The notes below the pieces were generated by a model. The model made no database searches, was not told the origin of the DNA, and saw nothing but the letters and a program-made list of their open reading frames with translations. Positions 12,567-23,879 of a DNA stretch of 64,000 nt are shown here, in pieces. Each line of letters opens with the position of its first letter. Positions within the stretch are counted from its first letter, which is position 1. The stretch comes from Chrysomallon squamiferum (lineage: Eukaryota > Mollusca > Gastropoda > Neomphalida > Peltospiridae): assembly GCA_012295275.1 (NCBI GenBank), contig CM022673.1:10418288-10482287 (forward strand), in the 5' to 3' direction. A program made the translations under genes and the position numbers.

Positions 12567-15326
12567 TTGTAAAGTATAAGGTTTCTGTGTGTATCATATA
12601 CAGAAATTATTATATACTGGACAAAAAAAAAAAGAGAAGGTCTTTATATTACACTACAAAAAATATGTTTTATGGGTCACGTCATGTTACATGAGTTCTG
12701 TAATTAACACTCATTTAAAGTAATACCATAGCCTACTGTGAGTGCAACAATATACTTTTAATGAATAATAAAAAAATATATATATCCTAACTGTTGGAAG
12801 AACATATACTTAAAAAAAATTAATACAGATATATATATATATATATAATTCTAGAATTATTTTAGCAAAAAATATAAACAGTTAAATATTATGTGTGTGG
12901 GTGTGTTTGTTTTTTTAAGTCTCCAAACACTCACATAACATCATAACACAAATACTGTATATTGTTAAATTAACAAATCAATAAAAATAAACAAAAAAAC
13001 ATCATACTGTTACTAAACAAATACTGAAACAGGTGGATCAGAATTGCAATTCATTTATTAAAAAAAAAAAAAAAAAAAAAATTTTTTTGTTAACAAATTT
13101 TATAAGGTCATGAATTTCAAAACAAGACACTTGGTAAACAAATAAAGAGTAAAACTGGGTTTAAAATTAAGTTGGGAAAAGAGCACATTAATAAAATATA
13201 TTAATTTACAACACATTAGAGTGTGTGTCTGTGGAAAGAGGATAAAAAAAATATATATAAAAATTACCTATTCTGTGGCTAAATTTATTTTTAAAAATTA
13301 GATATATACACTAAAAGAAAATATTCATCTATTAAGAGCAACATGAGTTTTTTAAACTATGAAAATAAAAACCTGACAGACACAAAAACCAACCAGCTAG
13401 TCATACTTCAACAGACACAGTCTAACAAAAGACACTTCAACTAAAGACATTTCTGACTGAGTAAATATAATTTACACTGTTGAAAAAGTACTTGTAGATG
13501 AAGGTAACATGACATTTGCAAAAATCATTTTACTTAATTTCTTGAAATTAATAAATGCTTTTTTAATAATTAAACACATTCCGACAAAGAAAACATACTT
13601 TACTTGAATGATCAAAAAAAAATGAAAATGAAGGTAATAGGGTATTTTAATCAATTTCTTAGAAGGAATAAATGTTTAATGACATCTCAATACATTTTTA
13701 TACATTATTATTATTATTATTGTTTTGCTGTTGTATAATGTATTGTGTTTTTTAGAATTATTTTTTTTTTTTTGATAACATAACAGAAAAATTTTGAAGT
13801 TGCCTCAGCATTAGTTAGACCATCTTAACTTTTCTGTACATATATATTCCCTTAAACAGAAAAGGTCATAAATGTGACATTTAAAAAAAATAAATTGAGG
13901 TCAGCGGTTTGAAATAGGAAAAAGTCAAAACTGAAAATGCTGTTCATTACATCTGTTTTGATCAACAAATTATTAATTTCAGAAAATAAATTAAATTTTT
14001 TGTTTATTTCCCAAGGTTTGGTAATATAATGACCAGAAGTGTTTGTATTTATTTATTTATTTTGTTTTACATTTTTTTTTTTTTAATATTTCTGAATTAA
14101 AATATAAATTAACATAATAATGTTGATGTATAATTAACTGTTTCTTCAAATTTAATTAATTTACAGGGTCCTAATGTAAAGTAAAGATAAAACAAACTGA
14201 AACAATATAAAGTTACAATAAACAGTGCATTATGAATATTTTAACTGATAATGTTAAGTCATGCACTTCCAATATCCTGGTGCTATTTTAAAAGGAATAA
14301 TAATGTGTATCGTGATGTTCTGCGACTTTGCTTGACCTTGATTTTAATCACTCCATTTATTTAGAATGACTTGCTATAATATAATAATTAAAGAACCAAT
14401 CATTTCTGGGAAAGAAACAATGTATTGTGAACTTTAATTTTAATATAATATTTTATTATTATTATTATTGTTATTTCATATATTTTAAATAACCAAAATA
14501 CTTGAGATATTTTTTTAACAGTTTACTACAATTAAATTTGACTTTAATATATTATTAATTTTTTGAAATAAGTAACTTTTTGTTATGATATGCATTTTAT
14601 CAATATTAAAATTGATAAAATATTTTGAAATTTGATCAGATATTTTATTATTTGCATCTGGACATTAAAGAAACAATCTATTATTAACACACACACACTT
14701 CATTCATTTAAATATATATAGAAAAACTGATCAAAAAAAAAAAAAAAAATTTCAAATGAAACCTCAGTTTTAACTGCTTGTATTTCATGTTAAAATTATA
14801 TTCTTGCTGTATATTAAAACCCACATTTTATCTGTGGTGGTAACACGCATTATTTGATAAGAATTACTGGTGACTTACCTGGCTTTTACAAAGTTTTAGT
14901 TTTAACACTGACTAACGCGTCACGGTTTATTTATTAACAAATAACGTTTTCACAATAAAATGTATTTCTTTTCCAAATATTTATGAATAATTTTTCTATG
15001 CTGAAAATAATAAAAACGTTAACAACGACGACAACATAGACAGCTAATACAGTGGCGATGTTATAAAGAATAAGTCAACTGCCTTAGATCTCAGGTAACA
15101 AGGTAAGCACAAAATGTCAATGGTAAAAAGCACCGACACCTATGTTACGTATGTACTTTATTTTCTGTTTCCTTAAATGAAAAACAAAAGTATTTAAAAC
15201 AAATATTATTATTTATAAATCCAAATGTAGGTAAATCATACCTATATCTCCACTCGAATGAGTTATAACAACAAACAGAATTGTAAAACAACTGATGCAA
15301 AACACATCCAATCGCTTGCTCGCCAT
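1..15326 (-). CDS. PLXDC: Plexin domain-containing protein (PLXDC/TEM7 family), 5' part, runs off left edge
   Basis: PLXDC proteins are type I membrane or secreted proteins with a nidogen-like extracellular domain, a PSI (plexin) domain and one membrane segment. Four coding exons are visible: 15242-15326, 11632-11921, 9169-9285 and 3682-3751. All have GT-AG borders and the phases join (1, 0, 0, 1). Together they encode about 187 residues. The start was chosen because the ATG has a good context (AACATGG) and opens a hydrophobic signal peptide (about residues 8-22). A Ser/Thr-rich stalk follows, then HAYYESIIIPESVSEHW and TIPLSFKFRFYGHNITKVTV. These match the PLXDC region before and at the start of the nidogen-like domain, including the family FPFYGH...VATG pattern. 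The next exon should begin with GGF-like sequence; I do not find it down to base 1, so the remaining exons probably lie outside the window. PLXDC1 versus PLXDC2 cannot be decided. Confidence 0.85.
1677..1752. repeat. Tandem duplication, about 38 bp x 2
   Basis: Two adjacent copies share GATGTATGTCACATGACCTG followed by ACT and TTAACT with few differences. It lies in the PLXDC intron and no function is apparent. CACATGACC resembles an E-box/CLEAR-type motif, which may be coincidence. Confidence 0.8.
1890..2774. repeat. Inverted-repeat pair (possible fold-back element)
   Basis: Arm 1 (1890-1950, plus strand) and arm 2 (2714-2774, reverse complement) match over about 60 bp with a handful of mismatches. 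They share the core ATCAGGTCAGATGTCATGCA then TCTCTTTCACCT. The interior is about 760 bp of AT-rich sequence with T and A runs, and TA repeats follow arm 2. A third partial core (AAAATCAGGTCATATA) occurs near 2807-2822. This fits either a non-autonomous terminal-inverted-repeat element or two SINE-like copies in opposite orientation. Confidence 0.7.
3376..3462. repeat. Short tandem repeat, about 30 bp unit
   Basis: Three degenerate copies of a unit containing ATAATAAAAATCCTTTTTGA and ATAT lie in tandem within the PLXDC intron. Confidence 0.65.
3682..3751 (-). CDS. PLXDC: PLXDC exon 4 (start of nidogen-like domain)
   Basis: The exon encodes TIPLSFKFRFYGHNITKVTV then ATG (Ala-Thr-Gly), 23 codons plus one base, with acceptor TTTCAG and donor GTAAGT. 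The family pattern of hydrophobic-Phe-x-Phe-x-Phe-Tyr-Gly-His followed by a VATG turn is intact. An Asn-Ile-Thr sequon is present. The split final codon predicts a Gly at the start of the next exon. Confidence 0.85.
5880..5978 (-). mobile_element. tRNA-derived SINE-like head (putative)
   Basis: On the minus strand this segment reads like a decayed tRNA: an A-box-like TATCTAAGTGGTCAGAAC and a B-box-like GGTTGCTGGATCAATCC, about 35-40 bases apart. It carries mismatches to a functional tRNA and sits in an intron, so a SINE remnant fits better than a tRNA gene. Confidence 0.4.
6479..6551. repeat. Dispersed direct repeat, copy 1
   Basis: About 73 bp containing TTCATTCAGAATCTAAGAT. It matches 8124-8197 in the same intron at roughly 85-90 percent by eye. 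Neither copy resembles a known coding family. Confidence 0.75.
7529..7827. repeat. CT and GACA microsatellites
   Basis: A CT-rich tract at 7529-7578 and about ten GACA units at 7787-7827, separated by AT-rich sequence, lie within PLXDC intron 3. Confidence 0.9.
8124..8197. repeat. Dispersed direct repeat, copy 2
   Basis: This is the partner of 6479-6551. A weaker third fragment (about 8393-8425, containing TTGTTCATTCAGATGTCTAA) follows after a GT microsatellite. This suggests local duplication or several insertions of one element. Confidence 0.7.
9169..9285 (-). CDS. PLXDC: PLXDC exon 3
   Basis: This exon is 39 codons in phase 0 at both ends, with acceptor TTTTAG and donor GTAAGT. The peptide starts SNHAYYESIIIPESVSEHWQ and ends KTLSENHRTAV. 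In PLXDC1/2 the equivalent segment (Tyr-Tyr, an acidic/Trp stretch, then a Leu-Ser-x-x-His-Arg-x-Ala motif) lies directly before the nidogen-like domain. The match in order and spacing is the main reason for the family call. Confidence 0.85.
9286..11631 (-). other. PLXDC intron 2
   Basis: AT-rich with short GT/TA tracts (11,415-11,505). No exon, RNA gene or transposon is recognised. Confidence 0.55.
11632..11921 (-). CDS. PLXDC: PLXDC exon 2 (Thr-rich stalk with coding ACA/ACAACA microsatellite)
   Basis: The exon joins exon 1 in phase 1 (the split codon is Asp) and ends in phase 0 at ACT|GTAAGT. It encodes GLVSYGVPQPLEDDVFVSVL, then a segment containing YRRDVGNV, then a run dominated by Thr with a few Val, Pro and Ser. 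The Thr run is encoded by nearly pure ACA repeats, seen as GTT repeats on the plus strand at about 11,701-11,770. The run looks like a mucin-type O-glycosylated stalk. Its repeat coding makes it prone to length variation. A plus-strand ORF over the same bases is a shadow of this exon. Confidence 0.75.
11922..15241 (-). other. PLXDC intron 1
   Basis: AT-rich, with long homopolymers near 12,461-12,472, 12,533-12,565 and 13,059-13,080. No coding exon is recognised. The last 250 bases, near exon 1, are richer in CpG (14,990-15,140) and may hold promoter-proximal elements. Confidence 0.5.
15242..15326 (-). CDS. PLXDC: PLXDC exon 1 (start codon and signal peptide)
   Basis: This exon encodes MASKRLDVFC followed by ISCFTILFVV and a short Thr/Ser tail, 28 codons plus one base. 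It has a short basic N-terminus and then a hydrophobic core, as expected of a secretory signal peptide. The donor is GTATGA. The 5' untranslated region probably runs to about 15,360-15,400, where CpG and a TGCGCA motif appear, but no transcription start can be fixed from sequence. Confidence 0.8.
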
Positions 15327-15983
15327 GTTTGTGATCGTTTGTTGTTATTTCTTCCACAGAATATGCGCACCAGCCTAGTAACTAGAGTCGATCGTTTTTA
15401 CTAAAATAATTCAAAATATAGCTTTCTCTTGGTTAATGTGCATTTAGGAGAGAGACAGAATAGAAAACGTCAAATATGTTAATATAATTATATAAGTAAA
15501 ATGTACAATATGCTAAATCTTATTTATTAGAAACAAAGGTAGCAATGTTTCTTTTAAACTAAAATCTAGCACAGCAATTCATCTTAATTATTGGGTCAAG
15601 ATCATTCTAGATTATCATCATCAAAATCGAAAGCGATAACTTACGTTTCGAACTAGCCTGAAAAGCAAATAAACCTTTTATACACAATAACCTACAAATG
15701 TATGGATGAAAATAAATATGTCAGTTAATTTTTAGTTTTCAATTATAAAAATAATTTTTGCTTTCCGGTAATGAAATCTTTCGTTATTTCTTTAACTGGA
15801 GTATTCGTATTGATAAGCATCAAGGTATATTTTTAAGGCATCTTTGAAAAGGAAAAAATCTGCTTTCAAATGCTGAACTGAAAATAAATAATTACAACTC
15901 AAGACAATGGAGTTATTTTTCTTTTAATTAAACATATTTCACATGTTCTGAGAGAACGATTATCGTTTTTCAAAATTTGTTTG

Positions 15984-16069
<86 letters not shown>

Positions 16070-16225
16070 TGAGGGCTGTGGGTTATATAAAAATGATAGG
16101 TTTGCCATATTTGAGTTCTACAAATAAAATCAAGAAATTCGCTACATTGTTTTCTTAACATGGTGTTAAGTACAACTTGATATTTTATATTCCACTTTCT
16201 CATTTTATGATTGGGAAAAAACAAG
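15327..16225. promoter_or_regulatory. PLXDC upstream region with AT/poly-T microsatellite
   Basis: Immediately upstream of the PLXDC start the sequence becomes less AT-rich, with TGCGCA and GATCG motifs at about 15,340-15,395. It then returns to AT-rich DNA. A TA dinucleotide run (about 15,986-16,025) is followed by about 35 T (to 16,064). The promoter is inferred from position; no TATA box or initiator is distinctive in this composition. Confidence 0.35.
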
Positions 16226-16760
16226 GCGCACCGCCAGAGTTTTAGACAAATCAGTCGTTCATTTCAGTGAACTTCATTATATGACGTAAAAGACCACCTT
16301 GCTGCTAATCAGTAAAAACAGGGCGTGATTTTTTTTATTTTTTTTATTATTATTTTTTTTTTTTTTTTCTCATGAATCGTCAATAAACAAAACCCATGAC
16401 AAAATCAGAGCTACTTCATTAGTTAGCAACAACTAATTAAGGCACGTTTTATATAAACCTTTATTGAGGCATTTGACATATCGGTTTTTTTAGGCACTGG
16501 CTCGAACGGGATACTTGTCAAATGGGCGTTCCGAACAAGATTGATCCTCTAGTTGTACTGCCTGGCTGACCTCCAGCCCGTTCAAGTATCGGCAGACGTT
16601 TACTTATTGGATCGATTTTTTTCTCTGTACGATTGCAAAAACGTATTATGACGTTTACATCCCTAGGGAGATTTTTCCACGGGAACCCTGGATAGACTGG
16701 TAATTTGTTAATAATTTACAGAACACTGCTCAAGTAATTCGCTTTTAATCCACTTGTCTA
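16225..16760. promoter_or_regulatory. G/C-richer non-coding islands upstream of PLXDC (candidate conserved elements)
   Basis: Two stretches, about 16,225-16,330 and 16,490-16,760, are visibly richer in G, C and CpG than their surroundings and have no sustained ORF. The first contains ATGACGTAA (CRE-like). The second contains GAACGGGATACTTG at 16,504-16,517 and CCCGTTCAAGTATC at 16,577-16,590. They are 1-1.5 kb upstream of PLXDC, a plausible place for enhancers. Function is inferred from composition and position only. Confidence 0.35.
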
Positions 16761-17362
16761 ATGGTTACACCTCTCGGCCACTGTCATGTAATATTATAGT
16801 TGTAAATGTGTAGAAATTTATTGTAAATGGAGGTAACAAGTTTTTGTGCACAACAACAGAACTGTACTCTGCCATAAAACGAAATTGTTTGTAAGCTGCA
16901 CCCACCAGTGATACAGTGCGCAGACTATACAGGATGACGCAATAAATTTAACTGAGTCTTAAAAAGTTAATTTCTTTTTACAATTTAGACATTGTGAGAT
17001 GAATTTAAACGCGGGATGTATTCATATGAAACGTCTTCTTTAGTATGGTTCTACAGCAACAATATAATAAATGGCAGCCTTTATGTTAGAAACTATTGAC
17101 TAGGGGAAAACGACATAGCTAAAAATAATAATAATAAATATATAAAGTAAATAAAAATAATAATTATAATAAATAAAAACAGAAACAAAAACAAAAATTA
17201 TTTAAAATAAAGAGCTATAATATATAAAACAAACCATTCTTTGTAATACATTTTTTAATTTTTTTTATTAATTTTTTTTATTACTTGTATCCTCGAAAGC
17301 AGATTAAGGGATATAAGAACTTACCAATATCTTTTTTCTTTCTAATAAAAGCGTCTTTTTTG

Positions 17363-17396
<34 letters not shown>

Positions 17397-17754
17397 TTTT
17401 TTTGAAAAACTATATCCGCTTCCCAATTGCATTTCTAAGACTAAAAGCAGATGAAACGAATTCAGTTTAAACTCGTTAGATCTAAAACTAATTTCGAGTG
17501 AAAGACGCACTAATCTAACTGTTTATTCGGAATTTATTGAGCTTGCTTGAAAAATTTCCTTATCCTCATTATAATTTATTTATAGAACTGAAACTTCAGG
17601 CAAATTAAAATTTTGAAATGCAAAATTAAAGGTTTTGTATACGATCAATATTCCCCGAGTCTTGTTTTATTTTTTTTTTTTTTTTTTATTTTAATTTTTA
17701 TTTTATTATTTTTTTTTTTATTGTTATTATTCAATTCGTCGATAATAATTATTA

Positions 17755-17935
17755 AAGAATTCCATGGAGAATGATGCCTGAGTGCACCAAAGAAATAACG
17801 TTATTTTAAAATGCATTTTAATGAATACTCATGGAAAAGCATATGGCGGAAATTCATTAAAGTCACGTCTTTTTTCAAATGTCATCATGAAATTATACGT
17901 TATATGAACATTGTCATGCATGAATCTATGATGTT
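17755..17935. promoter_or_regulatory. Candidate non-coding regulatory element
   Basis: A non-repetitive block holds dense homeodomain/POU-like motifs (ATGCATTTTAATGAATA, CATTAAAG) and CpG-containing words. It is flanked by simple repeats. It has no coding potential, and the call rests only on its contrast with the neighbouring DNA. Confidence 0.25.
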
Positions 17936-17989
17936 ATTTTATTTTTTATTTATTTTTATTTATTTATTATTTACTATTATTATTTATTA

Positions 17990-17991
17990 AC

Positions 17992-18043
<52 letters not shown>
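17990..18043. repeat. ATT microsatellite
   Basis: About 15-17 uninterrupted ATT units. Similar tracts occur at 22,222-22,268 and 40,941-40,990. Confidence 0.95.
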
Positions 18044-19277
18044 TGCTATTGTTATACATTAAACGAATGTGGCAATTTATCTTTTGAAATAATGGATTAC
18101 ATACGATGAATTAATATCCATCACAACACAGAGCAGCTATACATTTTTCTTTGTGTGTGTGTTTATCTGCTGTCAGTCTTTCGTCGGTATTTCTTCTCCG
18201 AAGAAAACAACATTTTGACGTCTCTGTCTCTTTTCCATAACCAGACCCACTTAGATGTATGTATACATTCCCGATTTCTGTCATGTTCGTGTAATGTATA
18301 ATCAATATACATGAAGTTATTTGCTAGACTTATAATTTAAAAATATAAATGAATATCTAAGTATACAAACAAACAAACAAATAAATAAATATGATAAAAT
18401 ATTTTAATGGCGGTAATGACATTGTGGTATAAATATATACATTACAAAATTCAGAACTTTCAGATTAACTGATATAAAAAAACAACAACAAAAACCCCAC
18501 AAAAACAAAAAAAAAAACCCCAAAATTGTTAATCTTATTTTAGACTTATTCTTCTTGCACGTGTTTCATAATGATTTCACCTGCATCATCATCCAACCTC
18601 ACACACACACACACACACACGTGATAATTTATTGAGTAATTTGTTTAATCTTGGAAGGTGCTAATTCAAGATATGCTCGAGTCAGACAGTCTCTCTGTAC
18701 ACACATCTTCCAAAAATACTCCTATAATTAATGTTCTTGATTTTCGCCTATATTCAGCACATCATATCTATTTTATATTAGTGCATACAGCATGCATACC
18801 TTTATTTATTATAAATAATAAATCACCTATACATTTCAAATGCAGCGACAAAAACCAAAGCATTTTCGTATATTTATTAAGTCCTATCACTTTATTCCTC
18901 GACATACATTTTATAACGTTGACGGTAAAGATTTTGACACTGATGACGGTGAGTTTATGACGTGATTTTTGATAGCATCGACAGTGACAATTTATTCATT
19001 GCTTCGAATTTTGATAACGTTGATGCTAACAGAAAGAAATAGAAAAAGATAAAAAAAAAAAAATAAAAAAATAAAATAAAATAAAATGAAAAAATTCATG
19101 GGTGGAGTGTTTGCTGCATGAATCTATGTATGTCATCATCATCATCATCATCATGATTATTATTATTACTACTACTACTAATGCTAATGCTACTTAAATT
19201 AAAAAATCACCAGATAAAAAAATTAGCAAAAAATAAAAGCAGAAAAAATTACCCATTGAATTTTTCTTTCGCTTGAA

Positions 19278-19625
19278 ATGAAACTAAACGAAGTAAGGTT
19301 TAATCATTTTAAAAAAAGAAGAAGAAAAAAAAGGAAAAACGGTCTAGACAGGTCTAAGAATAAATTAAATATCTTCCGCGCGAATTGTAAAGATTATTTT
19401 GTGTCATTTGTCATCCCTGCTCCTATCTTTTACAAACAGCCTGCCTCTGTTTTCAACAGATCGATACGTTCGATAAATCAGAGGCTAAAATATTACAAAG
19501 ATGTCACAGAATCTTTCAAAATATCAAACAACGACGATTTTTCAGAGAAAATTAAATGCCTAGAGGAATTCGACCGAGGAGGTTCGGAAATTAATGGTTT
19601 CTACAGGTCTGTTTATTTAAGATAA
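19278..19625 (+). other. 115-codon open frame in a less AT-rich block, unrecognised
   Basis: This frame begins MKLNEVRFNHFKKRRRKKRK and has no signal peptide, zinc finger or other motif that I recognise. The underlying DNA from about 19,330 to 19,620 is less AT-rich than its neighbours, with CGCGCG and GACGAC words, which is why a frame stays open. It may be a single-exon fragment, a conserved non-coding element or chance. No partner exon with matching splice sites was identified. Confidence 0.2.
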
Positions 19626-19687
19626 TAAATAAATAAATAAATAAATAGTGATAAAATAACAAAATTGCAAATTAAAGAAACAAAACG

Positions 19688-19720
<33 letters not shown>

Positions 19721-20799
19721 TAAAACGATAATAATAATAATAATAATAATTAAACAGCTACACAAATGAAACAAGTAAAAACCTTCTCATCATTGAACAT
19801 AAAATAGATCTGTTGTGATTATTTCTCGTCATGAAACTGTGTGAATTAATGTAAATTATTAATGAAATGGCGTTCCGTTGTCTGTTATTTATTGTAACTA
19901 TAATTACATATATATGGTTAGAAGGATAGATAGATAGGTAATATAAGCTATCTCCTGCTAAAACGGAAATGTGGATTCTCTAGCCATCATCCGTGATCAT
20001 TTTACCATGTTTTGTACCTTTTATTATTTTCAATTCGCGATTTCGAGTTTCTTATTTCTCGATTATTGTGTAGTAATGAGACGATTTGTATTACTATTAT
20101 CATCATCATTTAAATTTTTAAAGTGAATAAAATGTACATTTACTTATTTATATCCTTTTTAAAACAGCTTTTCATAACGTAAAAAACAAAAAAACGAAAA
20201 GTATTTGCTTAATATTATTTATTTATTTATTATTTAAATCATACTTCTTTCGTAACTTCTTGTTATTAACATTACTTGAATTGCTATTATTTTGCTAGTG
20301 CTGTGACAATACTTAATAGCTCGCAGTCATTATTAAAATTATTAATTATCTGCTTCACTTGGTGACAAATTATCGTTCACGCCATTTCAAAATCATGAAA
20401 TATTGTACCACATTGCTTAAAGCCATCTGTAATTTAATTTCCATAAACATTCGCGCTTAATTTTCTTCCTTAGGCTATAATAAACACTACTTTTTTTCTC
20501 TTTTTTTTTTTTTTTTTTTACTTTTCTTGCTTCTTCATTATTTCATATTATTATTATTGCTGTTGTAGTTATTATTAGATGACTGTAATTGTTGTTGTTC
20601 TTGCTATTGTTATTAATATTTATTTATTATTTTCTTAATGATGTTTAATGTTTGTGATATGAAATGTATGCTTTATTTGTTTCTATGATGTCTTCATTAA
20701 TTTGGATGTGTGAGTTTTGTTTAAGGAAATATTTATATGTCTAAGGTTATAGATGCATTGACGTTTATGTAACTGAGTATGTATGTGTTTTATATGCGA

Positions 20800-21510
20800 A
20801 TTTGAGTCGCACAGTTCAACAAATGTGTATGCAAAAACCTTCAAAATGAGAGTTAAACAAAATGCGCATCAAAAACATTGTGTTTCTGATTTATCCACTG
20901 ACGGATGGAAACTTTATTACCAAAAGCTCAAATAATTCGCACCGAAACAAATCTAATGCGCGAGTAAGGATTATTGGGTTACCAGACAAAAACCCTCCTT
21001 TTTCGTTCTGCAACTCTTTTTGACTTAATAAAGAAGATGTACTTGTGAATTATTGAACGAAAAATCCATAACGATCTGACTACGGCACAGTCGCGTTAAA
21101 TTTAAACAGTCGCCCAAGTCCATTGACACACTGCATTAGATTTGCTGACATAATAACAACAGGACGCGGTTAACAACGCAACTGGTCAATACCTTGTTTT
21201 CACCATCATTCCACATTTCCATTCCCAATTAGCTATTCTGTTCAAAAATATCGACAAAATATTTTTCACATGGCTAATGGCGACGACTCTAACAGGCCCT
21301 GGCTTTGGATCGGGACTTTTTATCCCCTGCATCAGGCAATAAGCGAGTCGCCAGTACGAACGGTTTACGACGTGGCGAGGTTATAAATGTTTATCCGCGC
21401 GCTTTATGAGGTTATGCGCGGCACGTATGTCAGTCTGACGCGAAACGCAGGTCAAGCAGACGGCATTTTCAACTTTTTGCAGACAACGTTTTGACACTTC
21501 TCCAGATGTC
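20800..21510. promoter_or_regulatory. Largest G/C- and CpG-rich non-coding island in the intergenic region
   Basis: About 700 bp stand out from the AT-rich flanks, with many CpG words (GCGCG, CGACG, GTCGC, ACGCGG), especially 21,060-21,480. No frame stays open over the block and no family is recognised. It is bounded by AT-rich DNA and, on the right, by a T run. The likeliest reading is a cluster of conserved regulatory elements for PLXDC (about 5.5 kb away) or another neighbour. An unrecognised non-coding RNA or an old mobile element is also possible. Confidence 0.35.
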
Positions 21511-21696
21511 CTTTTTTTTTTTTTAAATTTACTTTTTGCTTATAAATATTTTCGTTTTGTTTTATAAATTAATAATTTATGATGATGATAATTTCTTCTT
21601 GTAACAAAATAAATAAAGAAAAATTAACAACAAAGAAATAAACTAATGTTTAAGGTAGTTATAAAATAAAATAAAAATATTAAATAATTAAAGAAT

Positions 21697-21712
21697 GTGT
21701 GTATGTGTGTAT

Positions 21713-21794
<82 letters not shown>

Positions 21795-21800
21795 ATACGT
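21697..21800. repeat. Compound CA/TA microsatellite
   Basis: A GT/CA run passes into about 25 TA units and back to CA. The short plus-strand ORF over it, rich in Thr-His and Tyr-Ile, is a product of the repeat. Confidence 0.95.
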
Positions 21801-22224
21801 AAGAATCCAATTTCCACGTGGTTATGGAAAGATATCTATATTTCATTTACAGCGTAATTCATATAACAACAACAACAAAAATATAGGAGAGATCAAATCC
21901 CAGTATTTTAATCTACCATAGAACGTTCAGCTTCATACGCCAGAAATCAGTTTCTAGATTGACAGGGCTTTATAATTACTGAGGTCTAATCTATTATTGA
22001 TGACTGGTTGTTATTTACCATTAACTGCAATTGTTACCTGTGTCATCATTGGCCAAGTTCGTAATTTTCTTCAGACATCAATTTTTCTTCTGAATATACA
22101 TGACACATGTATGACAAATTAGAGGATGTAAATTGTATTTATGAATCTACTGTCTACGTTGTTCATACAGAACTGTTGCTAAAATAATACTAATAAATAA
22201 ATAAATAACTATGAATAGGTAACG

Positions 22225-22268
<44 letters not shown>

Positions 22269-22524
22269 CTGCTATCACCATACTTTTCCATTCAAATAAT
22301 TTTATAACCGAAGATGATGATGTAGATGCTATTGCGTCTTTTAGATCCACCCTTGAAATATATCTGAATATTTCCTACATTATCTAAATCCTAACAGAGC
22401 ATGTAGGACTTGTTAGTACTGAATTAGCTTAGTAGTTAATTCCAGAAACGTATTCAACAATCAAAACTCGGAAATAAGTGATGTAGTGCGTTCTGTATTT
22501 TGTTCTCTCCAATAATTAATCAAT

Positions 22525-22532
22525 AGTCTCAA

Positions 22533-22570
<38 letters not shown>
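22525..22570. repeat. Long poly-T tract
   Basis: More than 30 consecutive T, preceded by unremarkable intergenic sequence. It could be the tail of a minus-strand retroelement, but no element body is recognisable beside it. Confidence 0.9.
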
Positions 22571-22573
<3 letters not shown>

Positions 22574-22689
22574 GCGAAATTCTATTCAGCACGACAAATC
22601 GCACTAAAGTGAATTCATGTAGATTAGGCAGAATGATGGATATGAAAAAAAGCAAAAACATTTCGTTCGATCACACCAGTGGAATCTTC

Positions 22690-22960
22690 TTTTTACTTTG
22701 GACGAAACCATTTTGAACAAGAATGGGTAGCTTTGTATAGGAAGATCATATACGAAAGATCACACGTTGGAAACAGTCTCGTGGATGCGAATTTTTTGAT
22801 GGATAACACTCGACAAAGGTTTTTCTGAAAAAGACCGAATTTATTTTTAAGGACTTTGTAATTGATGCAGCTTTTTGGTTTGGATAATACCACCTTGTAT
22901 GAGCGTTTTCTCTTTAAGAAATTGGTTTTTGTTGGTGGATACATTGAAGAAAATTTAATA
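22690..22960 (+). pseudogene. Coding-like fragment with stops and frame changes, unrecognised
   Basis: On the plus strand the peptide FGRNHFEQEWVALYRKIIYE continues to an in-frame stop near 22,830. Further coding-like pieces (DFVIDAAFWFG, TLYERFLFKKLVFVGGYIEE) then appear in shifted frames. This pattern suits a decayed exon or transposon remnant. The minus strand also carries an 83-codon frame across the same bases, so chance cannot be excluded. I do not recognise the family. Confidence 0.2.
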
Positions 22961-23879
22961 CAGGGTTGACGCTCTAATACTGGTGCTAATGCATAGCACG
23001 ATATTATATTTTAGTAATGAATCCCATAGGAAGTTTGGAATAGTGCAAGTAATAACAAATTTAAAATAAATAAATAAATAAATAAATAAATAAAATGAAT
23101 ACATTTTTGACTGATACGGAACATGGAAACAAATTATATTTCAAGTACAGCAACGTCATTCAAAGTTGCTTTTCATTTGTTGCATTTGTTTTGTTGTTTT
23201 TTTGTTGTTTTTTGTTGTTGTTTTTTTTACAGTTATACGTATATTCCAAATAAGTGTTATGTATTTACTGGTCGATAATTGCACTATATTTAAATAATAG
23301 TCAACTTGTCGATAAATGTCCTCAGTTTACACATATTACACTCACAAAATATCGGTTGGCTCAACATTAAATATTTTGGTTTAGGCCTACCATACTTTAT
23401 CACACACACACACACACACACATACACACTTCAGAATTATGTAATTAGAACAAAAAACATTTAAAAATCGCTAAAAAAAAAGAAAGAATCTTATACAAAA
23501 TTATTTCAAATGTTGCCAAAAATAACGTTGAATTTGCTTTCAGTATGTCTTTGATTTTTTTTTTCTTCTTGTTATAATGAGGAACAGAGGATACATTTAT
23601 TTTAACGTTATACATGTCCTTAAGCATTCCAGCAATATTTTAGTTTTTAAAAATCACGTTTGCAGCCCTCACCATCTCCCTAAACAAAATTAATGCCTGA
23701 AATGTTCATCGTCTGTGTACAAAACAAGGCACGTAACTCTAAACCATAAATAGTCACACAAATTCTTAAATACGACTTAAAAGGATTTTGTAAGTTTGGT
23801 GTTTGCATACATATGGTATACTTAGATTTACAAGTTGCCTGGTTGTTACCAACTCAAACTACAACTTAAGAGGTATTCA

